Origin: Selenomonadales bacterium 4137-cl
GTDB taxonomy: Bacteria; Bacillota; Negativicutes; Sporomusales; UBA7701
NCBI GenBank assembly: GCA_032334055.1
Contig: JAUOZS010000001.1
Location: forward strand, 2,950,501 to 3,014,500
Length of the DNA: 64,000 nt
Direction: 5' to 3'
The first letter of the stretch is position 1, and every line of letters begins with the position of its first letter. The notes beneath the pieces are model-generated. The model was not told the origin of the DNA. It saw only the letters and a program-made list of their open reading frames with translations, and did not search any database. Below are positions 1-10,794 of the stretch, in pieces. A program made the position numbers and the translations under genes.

Positions 1-564
1 CAAGGGCACCAGTTGGGCAGTGAAGTCGGCGCTCCGGCCCGTTAGGTCGAGAGGCAAAATGACCCTATCCACCGAATCGACGGTAGCCTTCGGCCCCTCC
101 ACCGTCACCTGCTGGGGATTGATCGTGGCCTTGGCCACAACCGCGCCCGCCGTAGCCGTGCCGGTCACGCGGATCTCCACCGGCAGCGTGCGGCTGGCTT
201 TGCCGTCCACCCTCACGGTGATCTTGTCAGGCTGCACCTCGATGAATTCGAGACTGCTGGGCACAAGAGCGAAAACGCGGACCGTGTGGCGGCCTTCGGC
301 CGTCCCCCTGAGATCGATGTAAGCCTTGAGATCCTGCGGCGTCAGCACCGCGATGATGCTGCGGGGTCCGCGGACCTTGATCCGCACCGCGTCGGGCGAG
401 TCGGTCGCCACCAAAGTGTCGGCCACGCCGCGCACCTCCAGAGGCACCGACACCGACGACTCCACAGGCGGGTTCTGTTCGTTGGTGACATAAAGCCAAA
501 GCACCACCGCCATAATCAGGGCGAGAATCTTCGTGGTAATATTTTTCCCGCGCTCTTCTTCCAT
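1..564 (-). CDS. cdaR: CdaR, YbbR-domain regulator of diadenylate cyclase (partial, 3' end outside window)
   Basis: The first 188 codons of a YbbR-domain protein; the rest lies beyond the left edge. Translation from the ATG at 564 gives a short charged N-terminus, one membrane helix at about residues 10-27 (LALIMAVVLWLYV), then extracytoplasmic beta-rich YbbR repeats (for example VPLEVRG and VEIRVTGTA). In known systems CdaR is membrane-anchored and modulates CdaA, the c-di-AMP synthase. The ATG shares one base with the stop codon of cdaA (TAATG), so translation is probably coupled. The gene order cdaA-cdaR is usual, and glmM would be expected next, outside the window. Family assignment rests on position and the repeat character. 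Confidence 0.9.
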   Translation of the reverse strand, partial: MEEERGKNITTKILALIMAVVLWLYVTNEQNPPVESSVSVPLEVRGVADTLVATDSPDAVRIKVRGPRSIIAVLTPQDLKAYIDLRGTAEGRHTVRVFALVPSSLEFIEVQPDKITVRVDGKASRTLPVEIRVTGTATAGAVVAKATINPQQVTVEGPKATVDSVDRVILPLDLTGRSADFTAQLVPL

Positions 565-1382
565 TATGACGAAGACCTCCAGTTGAAGAAGTCGCTGAGG
601 GGCGAGCCCTTGGCTGAATACAGCGGGCGCAGGAAATCCTTGAGCTTGGCCGGCTCAACATAGCGGGACAGGCGGCCGCCCTCGGCCACCGAGATTATCC
701 CCGTCTCCTCGCTGACCACCACGATGATGGCGTCGGTCTGTTCGCTGATACCCAGGGCCGCGCGGTGGCGGGTGCCAAGTTCCTTGCCCAGCGTCGGGTC
801 GTCGGTAAGTGGCAGAATACAGCCGGCGGCGGTCACCCGGTTGCCGCGGACTATGACCGCCCCGTCGTGCAGCGGCGAATTGGGAATGAAAATATTGGTG
901 AGAAACTCGCTCGACACTATACCGTCGACCTTGATGCCCGTATCGACGTAATCGTTAAGGCGCATCTCCCGCTCGAAGACGAGCAGGGCACCGATCTTGT
1001 TCTTAGCGAGCACGGTGACCGCCTTGATCGTTTCATCCAACAGATTCTGGGCCTCTTCCTCGTTGAGGATGCCGCTCCTGCCGAACAGCCGCCCGCGGCC
1101 GAGCTGCTCCAGCGCCTTGCGAAGCTCAGGCTGGAAAACGATCGGCAGCGCGACCAACACCACCGTCATCGACTTCTGCAGCAGCCAGTTGATTACATTA
1201 AGACCAAGCCATTTGCTCACCAGAGTGGCGACAAGCAACACCACCAGGCCCTTAAGCAACGTGAGGGCCCGGGTGTCCTTAATCATCATATACAGCTTGT
1301 AAAGCAGCACGGCCACCAGAAGTATGTCGAAGATATCTCGCCAGCCGATAGTCGAGATAATTCCTCTTACCTGGAGGAGCAT
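564..1382 (-). CDS. cdaA: Diadenylate cyclase CdaA (c-di-AMP synthase)
   Basis: A 272-aa membrane protein that condenses two ATP into the second messenger c-di-AMP, which controls potassium and osmolyte balance and cell-wall homeostasis. The N-terminus carries three hydrophobic helices (about residues 15-33, 42-58 and 68-85). The DisA_N-type catalytic domain follows, with the DGA motif at residues 173-175 (PLHDGAVIV) and the RHR motif at 205-207 (GTRHRAALG), both intact. Length matches the CdaA (DacA/YbbP) family. It is the first gene of a cdaA-cdaR pair. The ATG at 1382 follows a purine-rich AAGGTGG. Confidence 0.96.
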   Translation of the reverse strand: MLLQVRGIISTIGWRDIFDILLVAVLLYKLYMMIKDTRALTLLKGLVVLLVATLVSKWLGLNVINWLLQKSMTVVLVALPIVFQPELRKALEQLGRGRLFGRSGILNEEEAQNLLDETIKAVTVLAKNKIGALLVFEREMRLNDYVDTGIKVDGIVSSEFLTNIFIPNSPLHDGAVIVRGNRVTAAGCILPLTDDPTLGKELGTRHRAALGISEQTDAIIVVVSEETGIISVAEGGRLSRYVEPAKLKDFLRPLYSAKGSPLSDFFNWRSSS

Positions 1383-1478
1383 GGCGGAACCACCTTATAC
1401 GTAATTGTTAACTTTATTCTACCCGAAAATGGCAAAAACCTTTTGCCGCGAATAAACTCCGCGGAAAATATAATAACA

Positions 1479-1507
1479 ATGCCTCCCGGATGCGCCCCGG
1501 GAGGCAT
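1479..1507 (-). terminator. Intrinsic terminator after ilvE
   Basis: An 11-bp perfect stem (arms 1479-1489 and 1497-1507, ATGCCTCCCGG paired with CCGGGAGGCAT) with a 7-base loop. On the minus strand it is followed by TTGTTATTATATTTT. It lies 10 bases past the aminotransferase stop codon and ends the arginine transcript before cdaA. Confidence 0.8.
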
Positions 1508-1516
1508 GACCACCTT

Positions 1517-2590
1517 CTAGACTTTTGCCACCTTTTCCACCCAGCCGAACTTGTCGGCGACCTTACCGTACTGGAGCCCGGTGACGTAATCGAAAAGCTT
1601 CTGGGAGAAAGGCCCGGTCTTATTGCCGTTGATGACGAGCTTCTGGCCTTTCCACGACAACTCGCCGACCGGCGAGATAACGGCGGCCGTGCCAGAGCCG
1701 AAGACCTCCTCCAGCTCGCCCTTGGCGTGGGCCTCAAAAACCTCGTCGATGGAAATCTGCCGTTCGGTCGCCTTCACGCCCCAATCCTTGGCCAGCTCAA
1801 GGACGGTGCGGCGGGTGATGCCGCCGAGGATACTGCCGTTCAGGGCGGGGGTGACCAGCTCACCCTTGATCTTGAAGAAAATATTCATCGTGCCGACTTC
1901 CTCGACATACTTGCGCTCGATTCCATCCAGCCACAGCACCTGAGCGTAGCCTTCCTTCTTGGCCTCCACCTGGGCCCGCAGGCTGGCGGCGTAATTGCCC
2001 GGAGTCTTGGCCTCGCCGATGCCGCCGGGAACGGCGCGGACGTATTTGTCCTCCACCTTGATGCCGACCGGGTTGAAGCCGGCCGCATAGTAGGCGCCCA
2101 CCGGAGAGAGAATGATGAACAGCTTGTATGCATCGGAGGATTTAACGCCCACGTACGGGTCGGTGGCGAAGATAAAGGGACGGATATAAAGCGCCGTGCC
2201 GACCTTGTCGGGCACCCAGCGTTTGTCTATTTCGAGGAGCTTGTTCAGGCCGGCGTGGACGACGTCCACATCGGTGTTGGGAATACAGAGGATGTCGGCC
2301 GAACGGTTGAAGCGGTTCAGGTAGTCGAGCGGCCTGAAGACGGTGATCTCGCCTGCGTCGGTCCGGAAAGCCTTCATGCCTTCGAAGATGGCCTGGCCAT
2401 AGTGAAGGACCATGGCGGCGGGATAAAGGGAAAACTCATCGTAAGGTACGATGCGCGGGTTGTGCCAGCCCTTGCCGGTCTGGTAACCCATTTCGAACAT
2501 GTGATCGGTGAAATATTGCCCAAAGCCGAGCTTGTCGGCTTCCGGCAGCGCTTTCGGGGTCGCAGCCCTGGTAACGGCGATGTCGACCAT
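1517..2590 (-). CDS. ilvE: Branched-chain amino acid aminotransferase
   Basis: A 357-aa class IV PLP aminotransferase that interconverts Leu/Ile/Val and their 2-oxo acids with glutamate. The likely PLP lysine is K195 in EAKTPGNYAAS, followed by the family stretch YVEEVGTMNIFF and the GSILGGITRR phosphate-binding region. The start is set at 2590 (MVDIAV), preceded by AAGAAGGGGG; an upstream in-frame ATG at 2656 would add 22 unrelated residues and overlaps the argH stop. It follows argH by 65 bases on the same strand, so it is probably the last gene of the arginine transcript. That is an unusual partner, perhaps because both pathways draw on the glutamate pool (inference). Confidence 0.93.
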   Translation of the reverse strand: MVDIAVTRAATPKALPEADKLGFGQYFTDHMFEMGYQTGKGWHNPRIVPYDEFSLYPAAMVLHYGQAIFEGMKAFRTDAGEITVFRPLDYLNRFNRSADILCIPNTDVDVVHAGLNKLLEIDKRWVPDKVGTALYIRPFIFATDPYVGVKSSDAYKLFIILSPVGAYYAAGFNPVGIKVEDKYVRAVPGGIGEAKTPGNYAASLRAQVEAKKEGYAQVLWLDGIERKYVEEVGTMNIFFKIKGELVTPALNGSILGGITRRTVLELAKDWGVKATERQISIDEVFEAHAKGELEEVFGSGTAAVISPVGELSWKGQKLVINGNKTGPFSQKLFDYVTGLQYGKVADKFGWVEKVAKV

Positions 2591-2655
2591 AATGAAGCCC
2601 CCTTCTTTTTTGTCCAAGCGGGAAAGACACTCGCTGTGGAATACCTTACCAATCA

Positions 2656-5286
<2,631 letters not shown>

Positions 5287-5331
5287 AAATACTCCTCCTT
5301 GGAATATTGAAATATATACTGCGGCCGCGTA

Positions 5332-5739
5332 TCAGCCGTTTTTCATCATAAACATTTGGCCGTCCCGCGCGAACCCGAAGTGCTCGTACAGCCCGTGGGC
5401 GTCCCGCGTTATAAGGATGCCCCGCACACCCCTCAGTTCTTCAGTCTCGGTAACATATCTGATCAGAATCTTCGCCAGCCCTTTGCCGCGATGGGCCTCG
5501 TCGATAACGACATCGGCGAGCCACCAGACGGTTGCGTAGTCGGTCACGGCGCGGGCGAAGCCCACCTGATGGCCGTCCTTGTAAATCCCGAAACAGAGGG
5601 AATTGTCTATCGAGGTCAGTATCTTGTCCCTGCCGCGGTTGCCGGCCCAATAGGTCCGGGCCAGCAGATCGGCCACCCGGTCGAGCGACAACAGGCTCTT
5701 ATCGCGACTGAAAACGTATCCGTCGTGTTTGAGCGCCAT
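5332..5739 (-). CDS. GNAT-family N-acetyltransferase inside the arginine operon
   Basis: A 135-aa single-domain GNAT. The acetyl-CoA loop is visible as DEAHRGKGLAKILI (about residues 80-93), and the C-terminus has DAHGLYEHFGF, typical of the fold. Substrate cannot be read from the sequence. It lies 14 bases from argF and 45 bases from argG on the same strand, so it is co-transcribed with arginine genes. Because argJ is bifunctional, a separate glutamate acetylase is not strictly needed. The protein is shorter than ArgA-type enzymes and resembles a widespread general GNAT group. Confidence 0.85.
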   Translation of the reverse strand: MALKHDGYVFSRDKSLLSLDRVADLLARTYWAGNRGRDKILTSIDNSLCFGIYKDGHQVGFARAVTDYATVWWLADVVIDEAHRGKGLAKILIRYVTETEELRGVRGILITRDAHGLYEHFGFARDGQMFMMKNG

Positions 5740-5753
5740 CCGCCGCCTCCTGC

Positions 5754-6680
5754 CTAGTCGCCCATCAGCAGGGCCATGATCGCCTTCTGCACATGTAGAC
5801 GGTTCTCGGCTTCGTCAAAGATCGCCGACTGGGGCCCCTCCATCACCGCGTCAGTAATCTCCTCGCCACGGTGGGCGGGCAGACAGTGCAGGACAATGGC
5901 GTCCGGTTTGGCCAGCTTGAGCAGAGCCTCGTTGATCTGGTACCCGGCAAAAGCGCTCTTTCGGGCGGCCTGCTCGGCCTCCTGGCCCATGCTGGCCCAC
6001 ACGTCGGTATACAGCACGTCGGCCCCCACGGCCGCCTCCTTGGGATCGGTAGTCAGCATCACCTTGCTGCCCTGCTCGGCGGCGGCGGCTTTGGCCTCCA
6101 GCACCACCTGGGGGTTGGGCGCGTACGCCGGCGGGGTGGCCACGGAAATATCCATCCCCACCTTGGCGCAGGTATGGAGAAGGGCGTTGACCATGTTATT
6201 GCCGTCGCCCACGTAGGCCATCTTGAGGCCCTTGGCCCGCCCCTTGCGCTCGACGACGGTGAAAACGTCGGTCAGCGCCTGGCAAGGGTGAAGGTAGTCG
6301 GTCAGGCCGTTGATAACCGGGATATCCGCGTAGCGGGCCAGTTCCTCCACTTCGGCGTGCGAAAAAGTACGGATCATGATGCCGTCCAGATAACGCGACA
6401 GCACCCTCGCAGTATCCTTCACCGGCTCGCCGCGGCCGATCTGCAGGTCGCTCGCGCTAAGAAACAGCGCGGTCCCGCCCAGTTGCCACATGCCCGCCTC
6501 GAATGAAACACGGGTCCTGGTGGATGCCTTCTGAAAAATCATCCCCAGCGTCTTGCCCTTCAGCAGATGGTGAGGTTCGCCCTTCTTCTGCCTGGCCTTG
6601 AGCTGCTGGGCGAGATCGAAAATCCGGTAAACCTCGTCTACCGTTAGGTCGTTGACGGATAACAGGTCTTTGCCTTTCAT
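5754..6680 (-). CDS. argF: Ornithine carbamoyltransferase (anabolic)
   Basis: A 308-aa transferase that makes citrulline from ornithine and carbamoyl phosphate. The carbamoyl-phosphate motif STRTR is at residues 53-57 and the ornithine-binding HCLPAHRGEEI near the C-terminus. Length and both motifs are normal. The SD AGGGG lies just before the ATG at 6680. A repeat element (6726-6851) separates it from argD upstream, so read-through from argD must cross a long potential hairpin. Carbamoyl-phosphate synthetase genes are not in the window. Confidence 0.97.
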   Translation of the reverse strand: MKGKDLLSVNDLTVDEVYRIFDLAQQLKARQKKGEPHHLLKGKTLGMIFQKASTRTRVSFEAGMWQLGGTALFLSASDLQIGRGEPVKDTARVLSRYLDGIMIRTFSHAEVEELARYADIPVINGLTDYLHPCQALTDVFTVVERKGRAKGLKMAYVGDGNNMVNALLHTCAKVGMDISVATPPAYAPNPQVVLEAKAAAAEQGSKVMLTTDPKEAAVGADVLYTDVWASMGQEAEQAARKSAFAGYQINEALLKLAKPDAIVLHCLPAHRGEEITDAVMEGPQSAIFDEAENRLHVQKAIMALLMGD

Positions 6681-6725
6681 TTTCCCCTAAACCCCCAATA
6701 AGATAAAAACAAAATCAGCGTCTCA

Positions 6726-6851
6726 GAGGTTGCCTATAAGGTCCATCTGCTACGTTATCCCTCGGATGGCCCACTCGACGTACGCAACCACGTACGCCGT
6801 CGCGGGCCATCCTCCGGTACGCCTTGCATCTGGAGCCTTCTAGGCAACCTC
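6726..6851. repeat. Intergenic palindromic element, copy R1
   Basis: Shares the core of eight such elements here (left CATCTGCTACGTT, right GCCTTGCATCTGGAGC). Its outer arms GAGGTTGCCTA (6726-6736) and TAGGCAACCTC (6841-6851) pair perfectly over 11 bp. An inner palindrome surrounds GTACGCAACCACGTACG. The right arm overlaps the argD stop codon, and the element fills the argD-argF gap. Function unknown. Confidence 0.85.
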
Positions 6852-8049
6852 ACATTGCATCGGCCGCGAATACTTTATCGAGAATCGCCATCATCTCGTC
6901 AACATGTTTCTTCTCGATGTTGAGCGGCGGGACGAACCGCAGTACGTCGCCGGCGGTACAGTTGATGAGCGCCCCGGCGGCCATGCAGGCATTCACAAAA
7001 TCCTTGCCCGGCTTGGTCAACTGGATACCGATTATCAGTCCCTGGCCGCGCACGCCGGTGATCAGGGCGGGATACTTGGCCTTGAGACCGTTCAGGGCTT
7101 CCATCATATAAGCTCCCATTTTCGCGGCGTTCGCCGGTAAATCCTCCTCAACCAGGACGGAAAGCGTCGCATTCGCCGCCGCGCACGCCAGCGGGTTGCC
7201 GCCGAAGGTCGTGCCGTGGTCGCCAGGGCCGAAAGCCTTGGCGGCCTTCTCGGTGGCCATAATGGCGCCGATCGGCACCCCGCCGCCCAGGCCCTTGGCG
7301 AGCGTCATGATATCCGGCTTGACGCCGGTATGCTGCCAGGCGAGCAGTTTGCCCGTCCGGCCCATGCCGCTCTGGATCTCGTCGAGGATGAGCAGCGCAC
7401 CGTGTTTCTCGCATAACTCCTTCGCCCCTTTGAGGTACCCGGGGTCGGGGATGTGAACCCCGCCCTCGCCCTGGATGGGTTCGAGCATAACGGCGCATGT
7501 CTTGGCCGATACCGCCTTCTTAAGCGCCTCCAAGTCGCCGAACGGCACATAGGAGAAGCCTCCCGGCAGCGGCTCGTAGCCTTTCTGGTACTTGGGCTGA
7601 CCGGTCGCGGTCAGGGTGGCCAGCGTCCGCCCGTGGAAGGAGTGCTCGGCGGTTATGATCTCCACCTTGTCGGCGGCGATCGTCTTGCCGTACTTGCGGG
7701 CCAGCTTTATCGCCCCTTCGTTGGCCTCCGCGCCGCTGTTGCAGATGAACGCGCGGTCAAGCCCGGTGAGCTCCACCAGCGTCTTGGCGAGCTTGGTCTG
7801 CTCGGCGGTGTAGTAGAGGTTGGAAACGTGAATAAGCTTACCCGCCTGAGCGGCAACGGCGTCCACCACTTTGGGATGGGCATGGCCGAGAATGTTGACG
7901 GCGATGCCGCCGAGGAAATCGAGATACTTTTTGCCCTCGATATCGTATACATACGGTCCCTCGCCGCGTTCGAGCACCACCTGGTAGCGGGCGAACACGG
8001 GCAGATAATACTTGCTCTCGTCAGCTATAATCTGCTCAGCACTCGTCAT
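6850..8049 (-). CDS. argD: Acetylornithine aminotransferase
   Basis: A 399-aa class III PLP aminotransferase that converts N-acetylglutamate semialdehyde and glutamate to N-acetylornithine. The PLP lysine lies in MTLAKGLGGGVPIGA, the pocket aspartate in LILDEIQSGMGRTG, and the substrate-arginine region SFHGRT is present. It overlaps the end of argB by 14 bases, with its SD (GGGAGAGGGAG) inside argB. Its TGA stop falls on the right arm of repeat R1. Confidence 0.96.
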   Translation of the reverse strand: MTSAEQIIADESKYYLPVFARYQVVLERGEGPYVYDIEGKKYLDFLGGIAVNILGHAHPKVVDAVAAQAGKLIHVSNLYYTAEQTKLAKTLVELTGLDRAFICNSGAEANEGAIKLARKYGKTIAADKVEIITAEHSFHGRTLATLTATGQPKYQKGYEPLPGGFSYVPFGDLEALKKAVSAKTCAVMLEPIQGEGGVHIPDPGYLKGAKELCEKHGALLILDEIQSGMGRTGKLLAWQHTGVKPDIMTLAKGLGGGVPIGAIMATEKAAKAFGPGDHGTTFGGNPLACAAANATLSVLVEEDLPANAAKMGAYMMEALNGLKAKYPALITGVRGQGLIIGIQLTKPGKDFVNACMAAGALINCTAGDVLRFVPPLNIEKKHVDEMMAILDKVFAADAM

Positions 8050-8944
8050 TTTCTCCCTCTCCCTTCACGACCTCGGTTCCGATACCGGTGTCGGTAAAAA
8101 TCTCCAGAAGCAGCGAATGGTTTTGCCGCCCGTCGATGATGTGGGCCTTGTCGGCGCCGCCGGACAAGGCGCGGATGCATGCCTCTACCTTGGGTATCAT
8201 ACCCCCCTCGATGCTGCCCTCGCGGATCATTCGCTTGGCATCGGCAAAGCCGAGGGTCGAGACGAAGGTGCTCTTGTCATGGTAATCGCGGTAGATGCCC
8301 TCCACATCGGTGAGGAGGATGAGCTTCTCCGCCCGCAGGGCCCCGGCGATCTCGCCGGCCACGTAGTCAGCGTTGATGTTGTAGCTCTCACCGGCCGCGC
8401 CCGCGCCGACGGGAGCGATAACCGGGATATAATCGTTGTTGAGCAGTGTCCAGATGATATCGGGCTTAACCTCGGCCACATCACCGACGAAGCCGATGTC
8501 CACCTCGCGCGACTGCCCGTCTTCATAGACAGTGGCCAGATGCTTGCGGGCCTTGATAAGACCGGCGTCCTTGCCGTTGATGCCGACCGCGCGCGCCCCG
8601 TGGGTGTTGAGCATCGCGACCAGCTCGGTGTTGATCTTACCGGCCAGCACCATCTCGGCCGCCGCCATCGTCTCCTCGTCCGTCACCCTCAGACCGCTCA
8701 CAAAGCTCGACTGTTTGCCCAACTGCTTGAGGAGGGCGGTGATCTCGGGGCCGCCGCCGTGGACGACCACCGGCCTGAGGCCGATGTACTTCATCAGCAC
8801 GATATCCTTGATGACGCTGTTCTTCAAGTCGGCGTTCAACATCGCGTTGCCGCCGTATTTAATTACGAATGTCTTGCCGGTAAACTTCCGGATATACGGG
8901 AGAATCTCCACCAGCACGGACGCCTTTTCGATCGTGGTCAGCAT
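8036..8944 (-). CDS. argB: Acetylglutamate kinase
   Basis: A 302-aa amino-acid kinase that phosphorylates N-acetylglutamate, the second step of the pathway. The nucleotide-binding KYGGNAM (about residues 25-31) and the substrate loop VVHGGGPEI (about 59-67) are intact. The ATG follows argJ by 16 bases, with GGAGGGGAGCGC just before it. Arginine feedback control is common for the longer N-terminal-helix enzymes; this one begins with such a helix (LTTIEKASVLVEILPYIRKF), so feedback inhibition is likely but not proven. Confidence 0.97.
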   Translation of the reverse strand: MLTTIEKASVLVEILPYIRKFTGKTFVIKYGGNAMLNADLKNSVIKDIVLMKYIGLRPVVVHGGGPEITALLKQLGKQSSFVSGLRVTDEETMAAAEMVLAGKINTELVAMLNTHGARAVGINGKDAGLIKARKHLATVYEDGQSREVDIGFVGDVAEVKPDIIWTLLNNDYIPVIAPVGAGAAGESYNINADYVAGEIAGALRAEKLILLTDVEGIYRDYHDKSTFVSTLGFADAKRMIREGSIEGGMIPKVEACIRALSGGADKAHIIDGRQNHSLLLEIFTDTGIGTEVVKGEGENDEC

Positions 8945-8960
8945 GCGCTCCCCTCCATCA

Positions 8961-10172
8961 TCAGGTACTGTAGTCGGCGTTTATTTTTACGTATTCGTAG
9001 GAGAAATCGCAGGTCCAGACGGTCGCGGACGCGTCGCCCGTTCCCAGCTCGATCTCCACGACAATATCCTTTTCAGCCATAACCTTCTGGAGGGCCTTAG
9101 CGTCGGACACGGCAGCGTTCATGCCGTTTTCGGCGACAATGATGCCGCCAAGGGTCAGCTTTGACTTGGCAGGCTCCACCGTGGCGCCTGAATAGCCAAC
9201 CGCGCATAGGATGCGTCCCCAGTTGGGATCCTGGCCGAAAAAGGCGGTCTTGACCAGCGGCGAGCGGGCCACCGACATCGCCGCCGCCTTGGCTTCGTCG
9301 TAGCTGACCGCACCCTTTACGGTAATCTCGAGGAATTTGGTCGCCCCTTCGCCGTCACGCACGATCAGCTTGGCGAGATCGGTGCACACGGCCGTGAGGG
9401 CGGCGACCAACTCGCCGTACGCAGGGTCGCCGGCCGCTTCGATCGGCTTGTTGCCCGCCTGGCCGTTCGCCAGCACGCAGATCGTATCGTTGGTGCTCAT
9501 GTCGCCGTCGACGGTTATCGAATTCATCGATACGTTCACCGCCTCCTTGAGCGCCTGCTTCAGCAGCGCGGGCGAAACGGCCGCGTCGGTGGTCACGAAG
9601 CTCAGCAACGTGGCCATGTTGGGGTGAATCATCCCCGCGCCCTTGGCGATGCCGGCCACTCGGGCGGTCACGCCGCCGAGCGTGAACTCGTAGGCTGATA
9701 CCTTGGGGAAGGTGTCGGTCGTCATGATGCCCTGCAGCGCTTTCTCGTGGCCGTCCGCAGACAGCCCGGCAACCGCCCGCTTGATGCCGTCGGCCACCTT
9801 GGCCATCGGCAGGTTGACGCCGATAATGCCGGTCGAGGCCACAAATACCTGATCGTCGGCCAGCCCCAGCAGCGAAGCGGTCAGATGGGCCATCCCCCTG
9901 GCGTCTTCCATGCCCTGCTCGCCTGTGCAGGAGTTGGCGCAGCCCGAATTAACGACAATCGCCTGGGCCGTGCCCTTGGCCGCCACCTCACGCGAGACCT
10001 GCACGCCTGCGGCCGCGAACGAATTGGTGGTGAACAGCGCGGCCGCGGAGCACGGCGCCGGACTGTAGATAACCGTCAGATCCTCTTTGCCGCTCTTCTT
10101 GATGCCGGCCTTGACTCCGGCCGCCTTGAAGCCTTTCGGGGCGGTAATGCCCCCTTTTATCGCTGTGAGCAT
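8961..10172 (-). CDS. argJ: Bifunctional glutamate N-acetyltransferase / ornithine acetyltransferase
   Basis: A 403-aa Ntn-type enzyme that moves acetyl from N-acetylornithine to glutamate and can also make N-acetylglutamate from acetyl-CoA. It is matured by self-cleavage before the threonine nucleophile in KGAGMIHPNMATLLSF. The start is set at the ATG at 10172 (MLTAIKGG). A second in-frame ATG nine bases upstream (10181) directly abuts the GGAGG Shine-Dalgarno at 10182-10186, leaving no spacing. It is the first gene of the arginine operon here; argC, which usually precedes argJ, is missing. Confidence 0.96.
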   Translation of the reverse strand: MLTAIKGGITAPKGFKAAGVKAGIKKSGKEDLTVIYSPAPCSAAALFTTNSFAAAGVQVSREVAAKGTAQAIVVNSGCANSCTGEQGMEDARGMAHLTASLLGLADDQVFVASTGIIGVNLPMAKVADGIKRAVAGLSADGHEKALQGIMTTDTFPKVSAYEFTLGGVTARVAGIAKGAGMIHPNMATLLSFVTTDAAVSPALLKQALKEAVNVSMNSITVDGDMSTNDTICVLANGQAGNKPIEAAGDPAYGELVAALTAVCTDLAKLIVRDGEGATKFLEITVKGAVSYDEAKAAAMSVARSPLVKTAFFGQDPNWGRILCAVGYSGATVEPAKSKLTLGGIIVAENGMNAAVSDAKALQKVMAEKDIVVEIELGTGDASATVWTCDFSYEYVKINADYST

Positions 10173-10198
10173 ACTATACATCCTCCGTATCCATCATG

Positions 10199-10204
10199 AT
10201 TATA
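10199..10204 (-). promoter_or_regulatory. Possible -10 box for the arginine operon
   Basis: TATAAT on the minus strand, 27 bases before the argJ start. I find no convincing -35 at 16-18 bases and no clear ArgR box. The 170 bases from 10205 to the tandem array are AT-rich and hold no gene. Confidence 0.3.
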
Positions 10205-10373
10205 ACGGCGCTTTGGCGACAACCTTCTTGCCCGCCCCTGACCGTGGGGGAAACGATGAAAACCGTCTCGACGGTAGCAACGATTTCCTACAGTTCTTTT
10301 ACGGTCGCTAGTTTTTTTCGGTAAAATCGGGTAAAATGTGGATATATATTGTCGATGTGTTCGCCCCGTTCGG

Positions 10374-10718
10374 CTTGCCAGCCCCCTCCGGGGATAAGCG
10401 CGACTAGCCTTCCGCCGGCGCTTCGCTTGGCGTAAGCCAAGTCTTGCCAGCCCCCTCCGGGGATAAGCGCGACTAGCCTTCCGCCAGCGCTCCGCTTGGC
10501 GTAAGCCAAGTCTTGCCAGCCCCCTCCGGGGATAAGCGCGACTAGCCTTCCGCCGGCGCTTCGCTTGGCGTAAGCCAAGTCTTGCCAGCCCCCTCCGGGG
10601 ATAAGCGCGACTAGCCTTCCGCCAGCGCTCCGCTTGGCGTAAGCCAAGTCTTGCCAGCCCCCTCCGGGGATAAGCGCGACTAGCCTTCCGCCGGCGCTTC
10701 GCTTGGCGTAAGCCAAGT
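10374..10718. repeat. Five tandem copies of a 69-bp unit, alternating A-B-A-B-A
   Basis: Units begin at 10374, 10443, 10512, 10581 and 10650, each exactly 69 bp with no spacers. Copies 1, 3 and 5 read CCGGCGCTTCGC where copies 2 and 4 read CCAGCGCTCCGC, so growth probably went by 138-bp pairs. Each unit has two small hairpins: CCCC-TCC-GGGG and CTTGGC-GTAA-GCCAAG, the latter with a GNRA-type loop. The length is a multiple of three, so the minus strand stays open as a 23-residue repeat, but no Shine-Dalgarno or known domain supports a protein. Lies between argJ and dedA. Confidence 0.95.
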
Positions 10719-10794
10719 CTTGCTAATAATTATACGGCACCATGTATAAAAATGCAATAAGTTTTTTTGCCAGGATTTTCTCGGGAGGGTAACG

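Noticed and set aside
6726..6851. Insertion sequence remnant
   Set aside because: No transposase fragment and no target duplication; the arms differ between copies, unlike IS ends.
10182..10373. ArgR operator or T-box upstream of argJ
   Set aside because: No clear pair of ARG boxes, and no T-box sequence or specifier stem.
10288..10716. A 142-residue protein made of 23-residue repeats
   Set aside because: It arises because the 69-bp DNA repeat is a multiple of three; no SD and no known domain.
10374..10718. CRISPR array
   Set aside because: Units are directly joined with no spacers and no cas genes are present.
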